Below are positions 25,376 through 32,844 of a stretch of 34,818 bases of DNA, one piece after another (the stretch's first letter is position 1; every line of letters starts with the position of its first letter). This DNA is from Allobutyricicoccus pentlandensis. Lineage in GTDB: Bacteria > Bacillota > Clostridia > Oscillospirales > QAMX01. The notes under the pieces are model-generated. The model saw only the letters and a list, made by a program, of their open reading frames with translations, was not told where the DNA came from and ran no database searches. The translations under genes were made by a program, and so were the position numbers. Where the stretch lies: the NCBI GenBank assembly GCA_904398645.1, contig CAJFPH010000088.1, positions 1-34,818 of the forward strand, read 5' to 3'.

Positions 25376-25406
25376 TTGACTTTGACGTCGCGTCATAGCC
25401 TATACT
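25376..25406 (+). promoter_or_regulatory. MerR-type promoter with 19-bp spacer and central dyad
   Basis: TTGACT (25376-25381) and TATACT (25401-25406) are separated by 19 bp, the elongated spacing typical of promoters activated by MerR regulators. A perfect dyad TGACG-TCG-CGTCA (25383-25395) fills the spacer. The regulator gene begins 23 bp downstream, so autoregulation is likely. Confidence 0.7.
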
Positions 25407-25429
25407 TAATATACGGAGGAGATGATACC

Positions 25430-26419
25430 ATGAAATATACGACGATCAGCCAGGTGTCTCGCGGTTTCAACGTTTCAACCCGTACCCTGCGATACTATGA
25501 GGAGCTTGGCCTTTTAAAAAGTGCACGGCGGGAAAATTATGCATACCGCGTATATGACGAAGAGGCCGTAGCCCGCCTGCGTCAGATTCTGCTGCTGCGT
25601 TGTCTTCGCATTCCACTACGCCATATCGCTGAATTACTTCAGAATCGGGATACAGCCCTGGCCGTCGAGATTTTTCAGGAAAACATCGCGCACTTAGAGC
25701 GCGAAATTCATGCATTAGAGACAATCCGGCATGCAACAACCGTACTCTGCGAACAAATCCAGGCACGCGCAGGAACGTCGCTTAAACCGGAATTGTTGAC
25801 AGAAGAGGATCTTCTTGGCATTTCAGAGTTTTCATCTCTTTCAAGATCAAACCGTAGGGGGACACTGACTATGAATGACCTGACGCATGCAAATGATGCA
25901 CTGACCCGATTTGAAAACACACGAATCATTTACGTCCCGCCCGCAACCGTTGCGGCATTTCAGAGCGGGGGACCGGAGCCGGAAGATGTGGCGGGCGCGG
26001 CGATCAACCGGTTTATCGTGACGGAAAATCTTTTTGCACGTAAGCCGGATTACCGACTTTTTGGTTTTAATAACCCAAGCCCTACACAGGAAAGCGAGGC
26101 ACATGGATATGAGTTCTGGGTGACGGTCCCGGATGATATGGAAGTGCCGCCTCCTTATGAGAAAAAACGGATGCCGGGCGGACTTTACGCCGCACATTGC
26201 ATCCGAATGGGAAATTTTGAAGAATGGGGACCGTTTTGGCAGTGGATACAAAAAAACGACGTATGCGCGTACGAAGAACGCGAACCGCATGGGATGTGCG
26301 GTTCCTTAGAGGAACACTTGAATCCACAAACAGCCTACACAGGGCTCACACCGGAAACCTGTGAAATGGCAGAGTTCCGGCAACTTGATCTACTGGTACC
26401 GGTCAGGTTGAAACGGTAA
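25430..26419 (+). CDS. MerR-family transcriptional regulator with GyrI-like effector-binding domain
   Basis: The protein is 329 residues. The start MKYTTISQVSRGF was chosen because GGAGGAG lies 8 nt upstream and the HTH begins at once. Residues 4-70 are the winged HTH (VSTRTLRYYEELGLLKSARR, YRVYDEEAVARLRQILLLR). A coiled coil follows (about 85-125, ENIAHLEREIHALETI). The C-terminal half (about 165-329) looks like a GyrI/AraC effector-binding domain: the opening strand RIIYVPPATVAAFQ and the ending MAEFRQLDLLVPVRLK. Relatives such as BltR and BmrR sense hydrophobic compounds and induce efflux, but no efflux gene is adjacent. Inducer and further targets are unknown. Confidence 0.88.
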   Translation: MKYTTISQVSRGFNVSTRTLRYYEELGLLKSARRENYAYRVYDEEAVARLRQILLLRCLRIPLRHIAELLQNRDTALAVEIFQENIAHLEREIHALETIRHATTVLCEQIQARAGTSLKPELLTEEDLLGISEFSSLSRSNRRGTLTMNDLTHANDALTRFENTRIIYVPPATVAAFQSGGPEPEDVAGAAINRFIVTENLFARKPDYRLFGFNNPSPTQESEAHGYEFWVTVPDDMEVPPPYEKKRMPGGLYAAHCIRMGNFEEWGPFWQWIQKNDVCAYEEREPHGMCGSLEEHLNPQTAYTGLTPETCEMAEFRQLDLLVPVRLKR

Positions 26420-26437
26420 GCTGCGGCGCAGCGGAAA

Positions 26438-26499
26438 GCGGGCAAACTGCACCCGTCCACCTGGAGGAGGGACGGCGGTTTGCCCGCAAACTGTTTTTT
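26438..26499 (+). terminator. Intrinsic terminator of the MerR gene
   Basis: GCGGGCAAAC (26438-26447) pairs with GTTTGCCCGC (26478-26487), with an inner CCGTCC/GGACGG stem. A run of six T follows at 26494-26499. The T tract touches the stop of the convergent dehydrogenase gene. Confidence 0.85.
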
Positions 26500-27256
26500 A
26501 TACTTTGGAAATTTGCATGATGAGGTTGTGCGGCAAAAGTTTTGCCAGGACACGGTAAAGCTTAAAGAGCGCAAGCGGCGTGTACTGCCCGCTTCCCTTC
26601 TCGCAGCGGTGCAGAGAAACCTCTGCCACTCGTGCGGGCTCGCAGCGCGGCAAACGGGCAAACGCACGGCTATTGCCCAAAATATTTCCTATCTTTAAAA
26701 ATTCCGTATCCATCGGGCAGGGGTTGACTGCCAAAACATTAATCCCTCGCGGCGAAAGTTCCGCACGCAGGCCCTTTGCAAGGCTGGAAACATACGCCTT
26801 TGTGGAAGAATAAACCGTCATACGCGGAGTCGGCGCAAAAGACGCAATTGAGCTGATCAAGATCATTCCACTGCCGCGCGGCATATAGGGAACTGTCAAT
26901 GCAGTGAGTACGGTCAAAGCGCGGATATTGACGTCGCACATAGAAACATCATCCTGCACATCGACTTTTTCATAGTCTCCAAGAAAGCCAAGACCCGCAC
27001 AGCCAACAAACAGACAGACTTGCGGACGTTCCGCTTCCAGCAGCATCCGGTATTCTTCAAAACTCACCGAATCCGCAAGATCCAGAGAAACACAGCGGAC
27101 GTGGCAACCGTTAATTTTCTTTTCCAACGCACGCAATCTTTCGGTACGCCGTGCGATGAGCCAAAGCTCATCAAGACCGCCGGCATACGCGCCAGCCCGG
27201 CATGCAAACTCTGCGCCGAGACCCGACGACGCACCTGTAATAATGCCAACTTTCAT
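26498..27256 (-). CDS. Short-chain dehydrogenase/reductase
   Basis: The protein is 252 residues. The start MKVGIITGASSGLG has AAAGGAG about 9 nt upstream; longer readings extend into the lipoprotein gene. The cofactor motif TGASSGLG (residues 7-14), the VGCAGLGFLG segment, the catalytic Ser of ILISSIASF and the YSSTKAY Tyr-x3-Lys are present, so it should be active with NAD(P)H. The sequence after the catalytic Tyr (GLRAELSPRGINVLAVNPCPMDTEF) is typical of classical SDRs. Substrate unknown. It lies 13 bp after the small lipoprotein gene and likely shares its transcript. Confidence 0.9.
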   Translation of the reverse strand: MKVGIITGASSGLGAEFACRAGAYAGGLDELWLIARRTERLRALEKKINGCHVRCVSLDLADSVSFEEYRMLLEAERPQVCLFVGCAGLGFLGDYEKVDVQDDVSMCDVNIRALTVLTALTVPYMPRGSGMILISSIASFAPTPRMTVYSSTKAYVSSLAKGLRAELSPRGINVLAVNPCPMDTEFLKIGNILGNSRAFARLPRCEPARVAEVSLHRCEKGSGQYTPLALFKLYRVLAKLLPHNLIMQISKV

Positions 27257-27269
27257 ATTCCGTACTCCT

Positions 27270-27827
27270 TTATTCAACGAAAAACTCGAGATAGTCAACC
27301 GCTCCATTTCGGATACCACAGGCAAATACACAGCCCTCGCTGGAGTATTCCACAAGCAGGGGCGTGCGCCCATCATAGAAAATCACGCCATAGTCCCCGC
27401 CCGTTTCATAAGTGCCGTAAAGCAGGCGGTAATGTGCGCCGTCCGGGCTCGTATACATCGTATCGTCGCCCGCAGAGGCAAAAAGCGGAATCAACTCCTC
27501 AATCTTCATACCGATGGTAACGCCACGCGGTGCCTCAAGCGCAGTATCGTACAGGCAGACATAGTAAACATAACCGCTTGCCGCTTCTGCCCGGAATGAA
27601 TTTTTTCCATAAATAAACTCATTGGCACTCAGGCCCTGAAAACTTGTGATATTTTCTTCATCGGGTTCGCCATAGGTATCGAAAATTTCCGACTCTGTCA
27701 GCGCAAAGATATGGGCAAGCTCTTCAAAGGAAAATTCCGCAGCGTCCGCTTCAACCGGGAGATATGTGCAGGAAGAGAACAGCAGTAAAAAAAGCGCCGT
27801 CATGGCAAAAGAAAAGGTCTTACGCAT
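27270..27827 (-). CDS. Small lipoprotein of unknown function
   Basis: The protein is 185 residues. The start MRKTFSFAM has GGAGG 6 nt upstream. A signal peptide ends in the lipobox FSSC at Cys20. The mature part has two repeated-looking halves. The first contains ALTESEIFDTYGEPDEE, and the second GVTIGMKIEELIPLFASAGDD; each pairs a small helix with a Gly-Pro or acidic turn, as in BamE/SmpA-like folds (weak resemblance). The end is strand-rich (YRLLYGTYETGGDYGVIFYD). I do not recognise a named family. It would be attached to the outer face of the membrane, upstream of the dehydrogenase gene in one operon. Confidence 0.75.
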   Translation of the reverse strand: MRKTFSFAMTALFLLLFSSCTYLPVEADAAEFSFEELAHIFALTESEIFDTYGEPDEENITSFQGLSANEFIYGKNSFRAEAASGYVYYVCLYDTALEAPRGVTIGMKIEELIPLFASAGDDTMYTSPDGAHYRLLYGTYETGGDYGVIFYDGRTPLLVEYSSEGCVFACGIRNGAVDYLEFFVE

Positions 27828-27887
27828 GGTTACCTCCAATCGTGGTCTATATGCCGGTTTGTTTTGCAACAAATACCGTTTGACGGC

Positions 27888-27896
27888 ATTATAGCA
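27888..27896 (-). promoter_or_regulatory. Extended -10 promoter of the lipoprotein gene
   Basis: On the minus strand TGCTATAAT, a perfect -10 with TG extension, lies 61 bp before the lipoprotein ATG. The -35 region is weak (TGAAAA, 17 bp upstream). Confidence 0.6.
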
Positions 27897-27982
27897 CATT
27901 TGCCTATCGTTTTTCATGGTATGTCTGTAAAATATCTGTATCTTCCAATACCGTATTGTTTTTACCCGTCTCCCGTATGGAC

Positions 27983-28018
27983 GTAAAGAGAGCCGCATAC
28001 GAAATGCGGCCCTTTTTT
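27983..28018. terminator. Terminator downstream of the P-type ATPase-like gene
   Basis: GCCGCAT (27992-27998) pairs with ATGCGGC (28004-28010) across a 5-nt loop, and flanking A/G and C/T tracts extend the stem. T-rich ends exist on both strands (CCCTTTTTT on plus, CTCTCTTTACG on minus). It lies 17 bp after the ATPase-like stop and should end its transcript. Confidence 0.75.
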
Positions 28019-28034
28019 ACTTGAAATACAGTTT

Positions 28035-31000
28035 TTATTCTTCTTTCTTTTCAGAATTATTGCTTGTCTCTGCCGCCGGCACAGGAAGGCCGTTTCCGTC
28101 TCCATTGTCCGGAACCGGTTCAGCGGCCGCACCGGCATTTTCGTGAGTAGATACATCCTCCGTTGCGCCGGGCTTTTCCCGTTCAGGTTGCGCCTCAGCA
28201 GTCTGTTTTTCCGCCGCTTCAGGCGTTTGCGGAGCAGATTCCGTCTTACTCTCCGCAGTACTGCCCGCTGCGGGAGTAAAAGGAAGCCCGCCTTCTAAAA
28301 CTTCTCGCGGCAAGTTGGCTATAATGTCCTCATATGGATGCAGTTCCTCGGGCAATTCAGAGAGCACATCCGTCGATTTGGGAGCCTCTCTCGTTTCAAT
28401 ATTTACGCCTGGCAAGCGGGTTGTCTCCGCAAGTGCTTCAGCCGGCATCCCGGTCTTCTCCCCGTCATCTGATGCATCAGAGGCCTGTTCCTCGCCAGCT
28501 TCCAGTGCAGGGACAGACACATCCGCAGGCTCCTCAGCCTTTTCCGTACGTTCGGCCGATCGCGCGGCTTTTTTTGCAGCGCGTTTCTCACGCCGTGAGG
28601 GTTCCACATCCTCCTGGGTCGGATCGTCTCCCTCAAATTTTTCAAAGAGCCGCTCTGTGAAGCTTCCTCCGGACGGGGATTTCTCCTCAATGCGCTTTTC
28701 GCGGATACTACGTGCAAGGATGGGACGTAGCAGGCCTTTGTATAACTCACTCCACAGCAGAGAAAGCGCGGCCGCGCCGATTGCCATAAGCCACTCAACA
28801 AAACCCACGGCCGTCGTAGCAAAAACGTTATGGAAGACAGGAACATAAACTGCGGCAACCAGCACTGCCGCAACGCCCAGGGTGACGGCAACAAGCGCGC
28901 GGTTTGAAAATACGCCGAGCCGGATTAAACTTGTGCGTTCAGAACGGCAGGAGTGCGCAAGCGCGAGCAGTGAAAGTGTCATTGTAATAAAGGAAGCCGT
29001 CTTCGCATACGTTTCCAGCTCTGCCTCGGAAAGCCCGGCCGCAGTCGCGCGACTATGCGCAATAAAGTAAGAGGCGACAATCAGAATGGTAGGGAAAAAC
29101 GCCTGAATAAAGGACGACACAATCGTAAGACGGCCATAAGCGGGCGCCGCAGCGGCATGTGGCGGACGGCGCATGATATCCCGCTCCCCCGGTTCACTCG
29201 CAATGACGAACGCCGGAATTAACGCCATAAAAACATTTAACCAGGCCAGGTGCAAAATGGAAAACTGAACCGGCGGCGTTGAAACCAGCAGAGCAAAGAC
29301 GGAAAGCATCTGCGCCATCAAGCAGAGAAAAGCAAACCCGCAATAGGAACGCAACGCCGTAAAACCACGGCGGCTTTCTTCTACCGCATGGACAATATCC
29401 GCGTATCCTGCATCCTCCAGCACCATATCCGCGCTGTCTCGCGTAAGCTCGGGCGCATTGGCCCCCACGGACACGCCTATATCTGCGGCCATAAGCGCCG
29501 GCGCATCGGACGCGCGCGTGCCTGTGACGGCGACAGTGCCGCCAGCGTGTTTCAGTGCGGTGACGATTGCACGTTTTTCAAGCGGTGAAATGTTCGCGCA
29601 GACACGCGCTTTCCGCATTTTTTCGCAGAGTTCGTCAAGAGGCATCGCGTCAATTGCGCCGCCTTCAAAAATTTCTCCGGACATGCCCATGGAAAGGGCC
29701 AGATCGGAAGCGGTCGCCGGGTCATCTCCTGTTACAATTACGGTGCGGATACCGGCGGCAGCACACAGGTTAAAAGCAGAGACAGACTCTGGCGTCGCAC
29801 GGTTTTCAACGCCGCAAAGCCCGGCAAAGACCAAATCGCGCTCGATCTCGTCCACGTCAAAGCGGGCCGGCATTTCGGGGAACTCACGGTAAGCGACGGC
29901 AATCATACGTAGTCCCTGCTCAGCCAGACGGTGGGAAACCTCAAGAAGTTGTTTTCTGGTACGGTCGGTCAGCGTATAAGCCGCTCCATCCAAATGAATA
30001 GCGGTGGAGCGTGCAATGATAAGTTCCGGCGCACCCTTTGTATAGGCAACCGCCTGCCGGCCACGTTTATGGATGGTCGTCATACGGCGGCGTTCCGGTT
30101 CAAAGGGAAATTCCGCTACACGCGGGAACATTCCAAGAACATCCGAGCGAATCAGTCCGGCCTTGGCGGCCAGTGTCACCAACGCAGCCTCCGTCGGATC
30201 TCCGCGATAGGTCCAACGCCCGGAAAGTTCTTCGATATCCGAGTCTCCGCACAGTGCACCGCCGATCAATGTAAGCGCCAAGCTGCGGTTTCGGCTGACA
30301 TCGATTTCATGCCCGTCGGCATCCAAAAAACGCCCATCCGGCGCATAGCCGCGGCCCCGCACGTCAATGAGGTGTCCACCCGTCCAGACTGCGGTAACCG
30401 TCATCTCATCAGAGCTGATCACACCCGTTTTTTGCGCAAGGATGGTGTCGACAGACGAGAGCCTGTCCATGGCGTCAAGAGATTTTACAACGGTACCCTG
30501 CATGGCCAGGCGGCGGATCGCGGCGGCGGCAAGCGCAGCCTCCGTAATACAGAAGCTGGAGGGAATTGCGGAGACCGCAAGCGTAGTGGCAAGCAGGATG
30601 GTTCCCGTTAAATTTTCAATGCTCATCGCCTGTACCAGCAGGCTGCAAAGCAAAACAATAACGCTGCAAATGATTCCAACAACGGCAGCCCTCTTGTTTT
30701 GCCGGGCAATTGTCCGGTTTAACATGCTGCGGCGTTCGTGTTCGTAGGGAGACCGGACGGCAAACGGCGCCGCAATATCGCCTCCGGTTGCAACGACAAC
30801 CGCACGACCACTGCCGGAACGCACGACCGTACCCGTATAGCACATGTTGAGATGTGTGGAAAGATCCGTCCCCTCTCCGGCAACCGCAGCGGCATCTTTC
30901 GGCGCACCCATGAATCCGCCGGGCAGGATGCTCTCGTCCATAACCAGGTTAATGCTCTCTACAAGGCGCATATCGGCGCCTATAATATCGCCTGCGCGCA

Positions 31001-31415
31001 GTTGTACCAAATCACCGGGAACCAGCAGCGAAGTCTCAATAATTTCAGGGATTCCATCTCGCACCACAGTCGTCATTGGTGCGGTTACCGCCGCAATCGA
31101 CGTCAGGACACGGCGAATTTTGGCCAAAGAATAACTCTTGAGTCCTGCCGTAACCAACGCGCTGCCAAACAACACGGCGGCAGATATATAGTCTCTTGTC
31201 AGCAGGCACAACACGGCGGCAGCGGTCAAAACAGCGGCAGATACCATCATGCCGCTGATACTTCCGGCCGCCACCTGCCTGTCGGGCTTTTTGACGGTTT
31301 CATTTACACCATAGCGTTTGCGGCGGTTGGCGGCTTCCCGTGCGGAAATGCCGGCGGCCGCGTTTGTATCAAGCTCGCGTATAGTTTCTTCCACGCTTTT
31401 TTCATACCATGCCAT
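28035..31415 (-). CDS. P-type ATPase-like membrane protein without catalytic residues (probable pseudo-ATPase), long acidic C-terminal tail
   Basis: The protein is 1126 residues in an uninterrupted frame; ATG follows GGAGG. The overall plan is a P2-type cation ATPase: N-terminal cation-ATPase domain, A domain, about ten helices, then P and N domains. The N domain keeps FPFEPERRRMT and TKGAPE, and later LAEQGLRMIAV. The P domain keeps TGD, PLEKR and DAPALMAADIGVSVG. Yet SDKTGT reads AQKTGV (Gln328 for the phosphorylated Asp), TGES reads PGGF (165-168), DPPR reads ENRA, GDGVND reads GTRASD (632-637), M4 PEGLP reads IPSSF (from 284), and M6 NxxTDxxPA reads NVFMALIPA. It could not form the aspartyl phosphate. 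Residues about 899-1126 are a Glu/Ala/Pro-rich, probably disordered tail. Perhaps a structural or sensory protein; function unknown. Confidence 0.88.
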   Translation of the reverse strand: MAWYEKSVEETIRELDTNAAAGISAREAANRRKRYGVNETVKKPDRQVAAGSISGMMVSAAVLTAAAVLCLLTRDYISAAVLFGSALVTAGLKSYSLAKIRRVLTSIAAVTAPMTTVVRDGIPEIIETSLLVPGDLVQLRAGDIIGADMRLVESINLVMDESILPGGFMGAPKDAAAVAGEGTDLSTHLNMCYTGTVVRSGSGRAVVVATGGDIAAPFAVRSPYEHERRSMLNRTIARQNKRAAVVGIICSVIVLLCSLLVQAMSIENLTGTILLATTLAVSAIPSSFCITEAALAAAAIRRLAMQGTVVKSLDAMDRLSSVDTILAQKTGVISSDEMTVTAVWTGGHLIDVRGRGYAPDGRFLDADGHEIDVSRNRSLALTLIGGALCGDSDIEELSGRWTYRGDPTEAALVTLAAKAGLIRSDVLGMFPRVAEFPFEPERRRMTTIHKRGRQAVAYTKGAPELIIARSTAIHLDGAAYTLTDRTRKQLLEVSHRLAEQGLRMIAVAYREFPEMPARFDVDEIERDLVFAGLCGVENRATPESVSAFNLCAAAGIRTVIVTGDDPATASDLALSMGMSGEIFEGGAIDAMPLDELCEKMRKARVCANISPLEKRAIVTALKHAGGTVAVTGTRASDAPALMAADIGVSVGANAPELTRDSADMVLEDAGYADIVHAVEESRRGFTALRSYCGFAFLCLMAQMLSVFALLVSTPPVQFSILHLAWLNVFMALIPAFVIASEPGERDIMRRPPHAAAAPAYGRLTIVSSFIQAFFPTILIVASYFIAHSRATAAGLSEAELETYAKTASFITMTLSLLALAHSCRSERTSLIRLGVFSNRALVAVTLGVAAVLVAAVYVPVFHNVFATTAVGFVEWLMAIGAAALSLLWSELYKGLLRPILARSIREKRIEEKSPSGGSFTERLFEKFEGDDPTQEDVEPSRREKRAAKKAARSAERTEKAEEPADVSVPALEAGEEQASDASDDGEKTGMPAEALAETTRLPGVNIETREAPKSTDVLSELPEELHPYEDIIANLPREVLEGGLPFTPAAGSTAESKTESAPQTPEAAEKQTAEAQPEREKPGATEDVSTHENAGAAAEPVPDNGDGNGLPVPAAETSNNSEKKEE

Positions 31416-31612
31416 GAAAACGATCCTCCATTCAAGCGTATCACATGAAGATCCGATATAGTCAGGCCGCGAACATACGGCACTTTATCAAAAGTTCACA
31501 TAAGCTGCGAAAAAAGGCCCGGATAAGGACGCCCTTCTCCGTACAGAACATACTACTTTTTATGATACCATACTCTTTTTTCGTTTTCAAACTATTTTCC
31601 GGAATAAATTTG

Positions 31613-31621
31613 TGATATAAT
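31613..31621 (+). promoter_or_regulatory. Extended -10 promoter of the glycerol-1-phosphate dehydrogenase operon
   Basis: TGATATAAT combines a perfect TATAAT (31616-31621) with a TG extension. No clear -35 is seen. It gives a leader of about 37 nt. The gap 31416-31612 shared with the divergent ATPase-like gene holds no recognisable promoter for that gene. Confidence 0.6.
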
Positions 31622-31665
31622 GAATTTCGAGAAATTTATAACTTCCAGCCAAAGGAGATCGCTTT

Positions 31666-32844
31666 ATGACGCACGATATTTTGCACCGTCCGCTTTCTGA
31701 GCTGACGAATATTTCCTTTTCCTGTGCCTGCGGACACGAGCACCGCATTCAAATAGGCACGCTTGCCGTCGGCCCCGGCGCATCGTCACAAGTTGCCGGC
31801 GCGGCCCGGGCCTATGCCGCGCGGCGTATTCTGCTTGTTGCAGATGTGCATACATTCGAAGTACTTGGCAAGTCCGTTCTGGAGCAGCTGAAGGGCGCCG
31901 GACTGGATACCGACGCCTATGTTTTTCCCGACCAGCACTTACATCCGGATGCGTTTGCCGTCGGGCGGCTGTTTCTTGAGGCCTCGGACGAAAAAGCGGA
32001 CTACGGGTTGTTGATCGCAGTCGGGTCCGGCGTACTGAATGATATCACGCGGCTTGTCAGCGGACGCCTTCGTCTGCCGTACTTTATTGTCTGCACCGCA
32101 CCGTCTATGGACGGTTATGCAGGCAGTTCCTCTCCCATTGTCTGCCGCGGCACAAAGCTGAGTTTTTATACGCATTACGCCGACGCCATCTTCGCCGATA
32201 CGGATATCATGAGCCGTGCGCCGCGCGAGATGATAGCCGCCGGCTTTGGCGACGTGTTGGGCAAATATACGGCATTGGCAGACTGGGAGCTCGGTCAACG
32301 GGAACGCGGCGAATATCGCTGCGCACTGATTTCTGATTTTATGCGCGGTGCGCTTGAGGCCTGCGCCGCCTCTGCCGATGGCGTGGCGGCTCGCGATCCG
32401 GCCGCCGTCGGCAGACTGACGGAAGCGCTGATTCTTTCCGGTATGGCGATGGGATTGGCGGGCGTTACGCGCCCGGCCTCTGGCTGTGAACATCATATTG
32501 CGCACTACTGTGACATTGACGCAGTGGCAAACGGGCGGGATTATCCGCTTCACGGCGCGTCCGTCGGCGTAGCGGAGCTTGCCATGCTGCGATTTTACGA
32601 ATTTGCACGCCGCGACGGCTTGACAGATCTGGAAACGCCGCCGGCAGACACCGTGCGGGAACTGCTGCGAAAAGTTGGCGCGCCCGTACGCCCTTCTGAA
32701 ATCGGGATTTCCACTGAACTTTTTTCACGGGCAATCCGTGAGGCCATGCATTTACGTCCACAATACTCCATGTTAAAGCATGCGGCGGCTGCGGGAAAGC
32801 TGGACGAATACGCCGACTCCGTCGTTGAGGAACTGTGCAATTGA
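31666..32844 (+). CDS. sn-Glycerol-1-phosphate dehydrogenase (EgsA/AraM family)
   Basis: The protein is 392 residues. The start follows AAAGGAGATCGCTTT. NAD-binding residues lie in AVGSGVLNDITRLVS and the family hallmark is TAPSMDGYAGSSSPI. The metal ligands of the iron-alcohol-dehydrogenase fold are visible as Asp in GFGDVLGKYTALADW, His in SGCEHHIAHYCD and His in PLHGASVGV. The enzyme reduces dihydroxyacetone phosphate to sn-glycerol-1-phosphate, the archaeal-type stereoisomer. In B. subtilis, AraM feeds the prenylated glycerol phosphate made by PcrB. No prenyltransferase gene is nearby. The C-terminal part (HLRPQYSMLKHAAAAGKLDEY) is typical of the bacterial members. It overlaps the next gene by about 10 bp. 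Confidence 0.9.
   Translation: MTHDILHRPLSELTNISFSCACGHEHRIQIGTLAVGPGASSQVAGAARAYAARRILLVADVHTFEVLGKSVLEQLKGAGLDTDAYVFPDQHLHPDAFAVGRLFLEASDEKADYGLLIAVGSGVLNDITRLVSGRLRLPYFIVCTAPSMDGYAGSSSPIVCRGTKLSFYTHYADAIFADTDIMSRAPREMIAAGFGDVLGKYTALADWELGQRERGEYRCALISDFMRGALEACAASADGVAARDPAAVGRLTEALILSGMAMGLAGVTRPASGCEHHIAHYCDIDAVANGRDYPLHGASVGVAELAMLRFYEFARRDGLTDLETPPADTVRELLRKVGAPVRPSEIGISTELFSRAIREAMHLRPQYSMLKHAAAAGKLDEYADSVVEELCN

Noticed and set aside
30421..30440. Sequencing error or frameshift as explanation for loss of DKTGT in the ATPase-like protein
   Set aside because: The frame is intact on both sides, and four further motifs in distant parts of the gene are also changed by in-frame substitutions, so one error cannot account for it.
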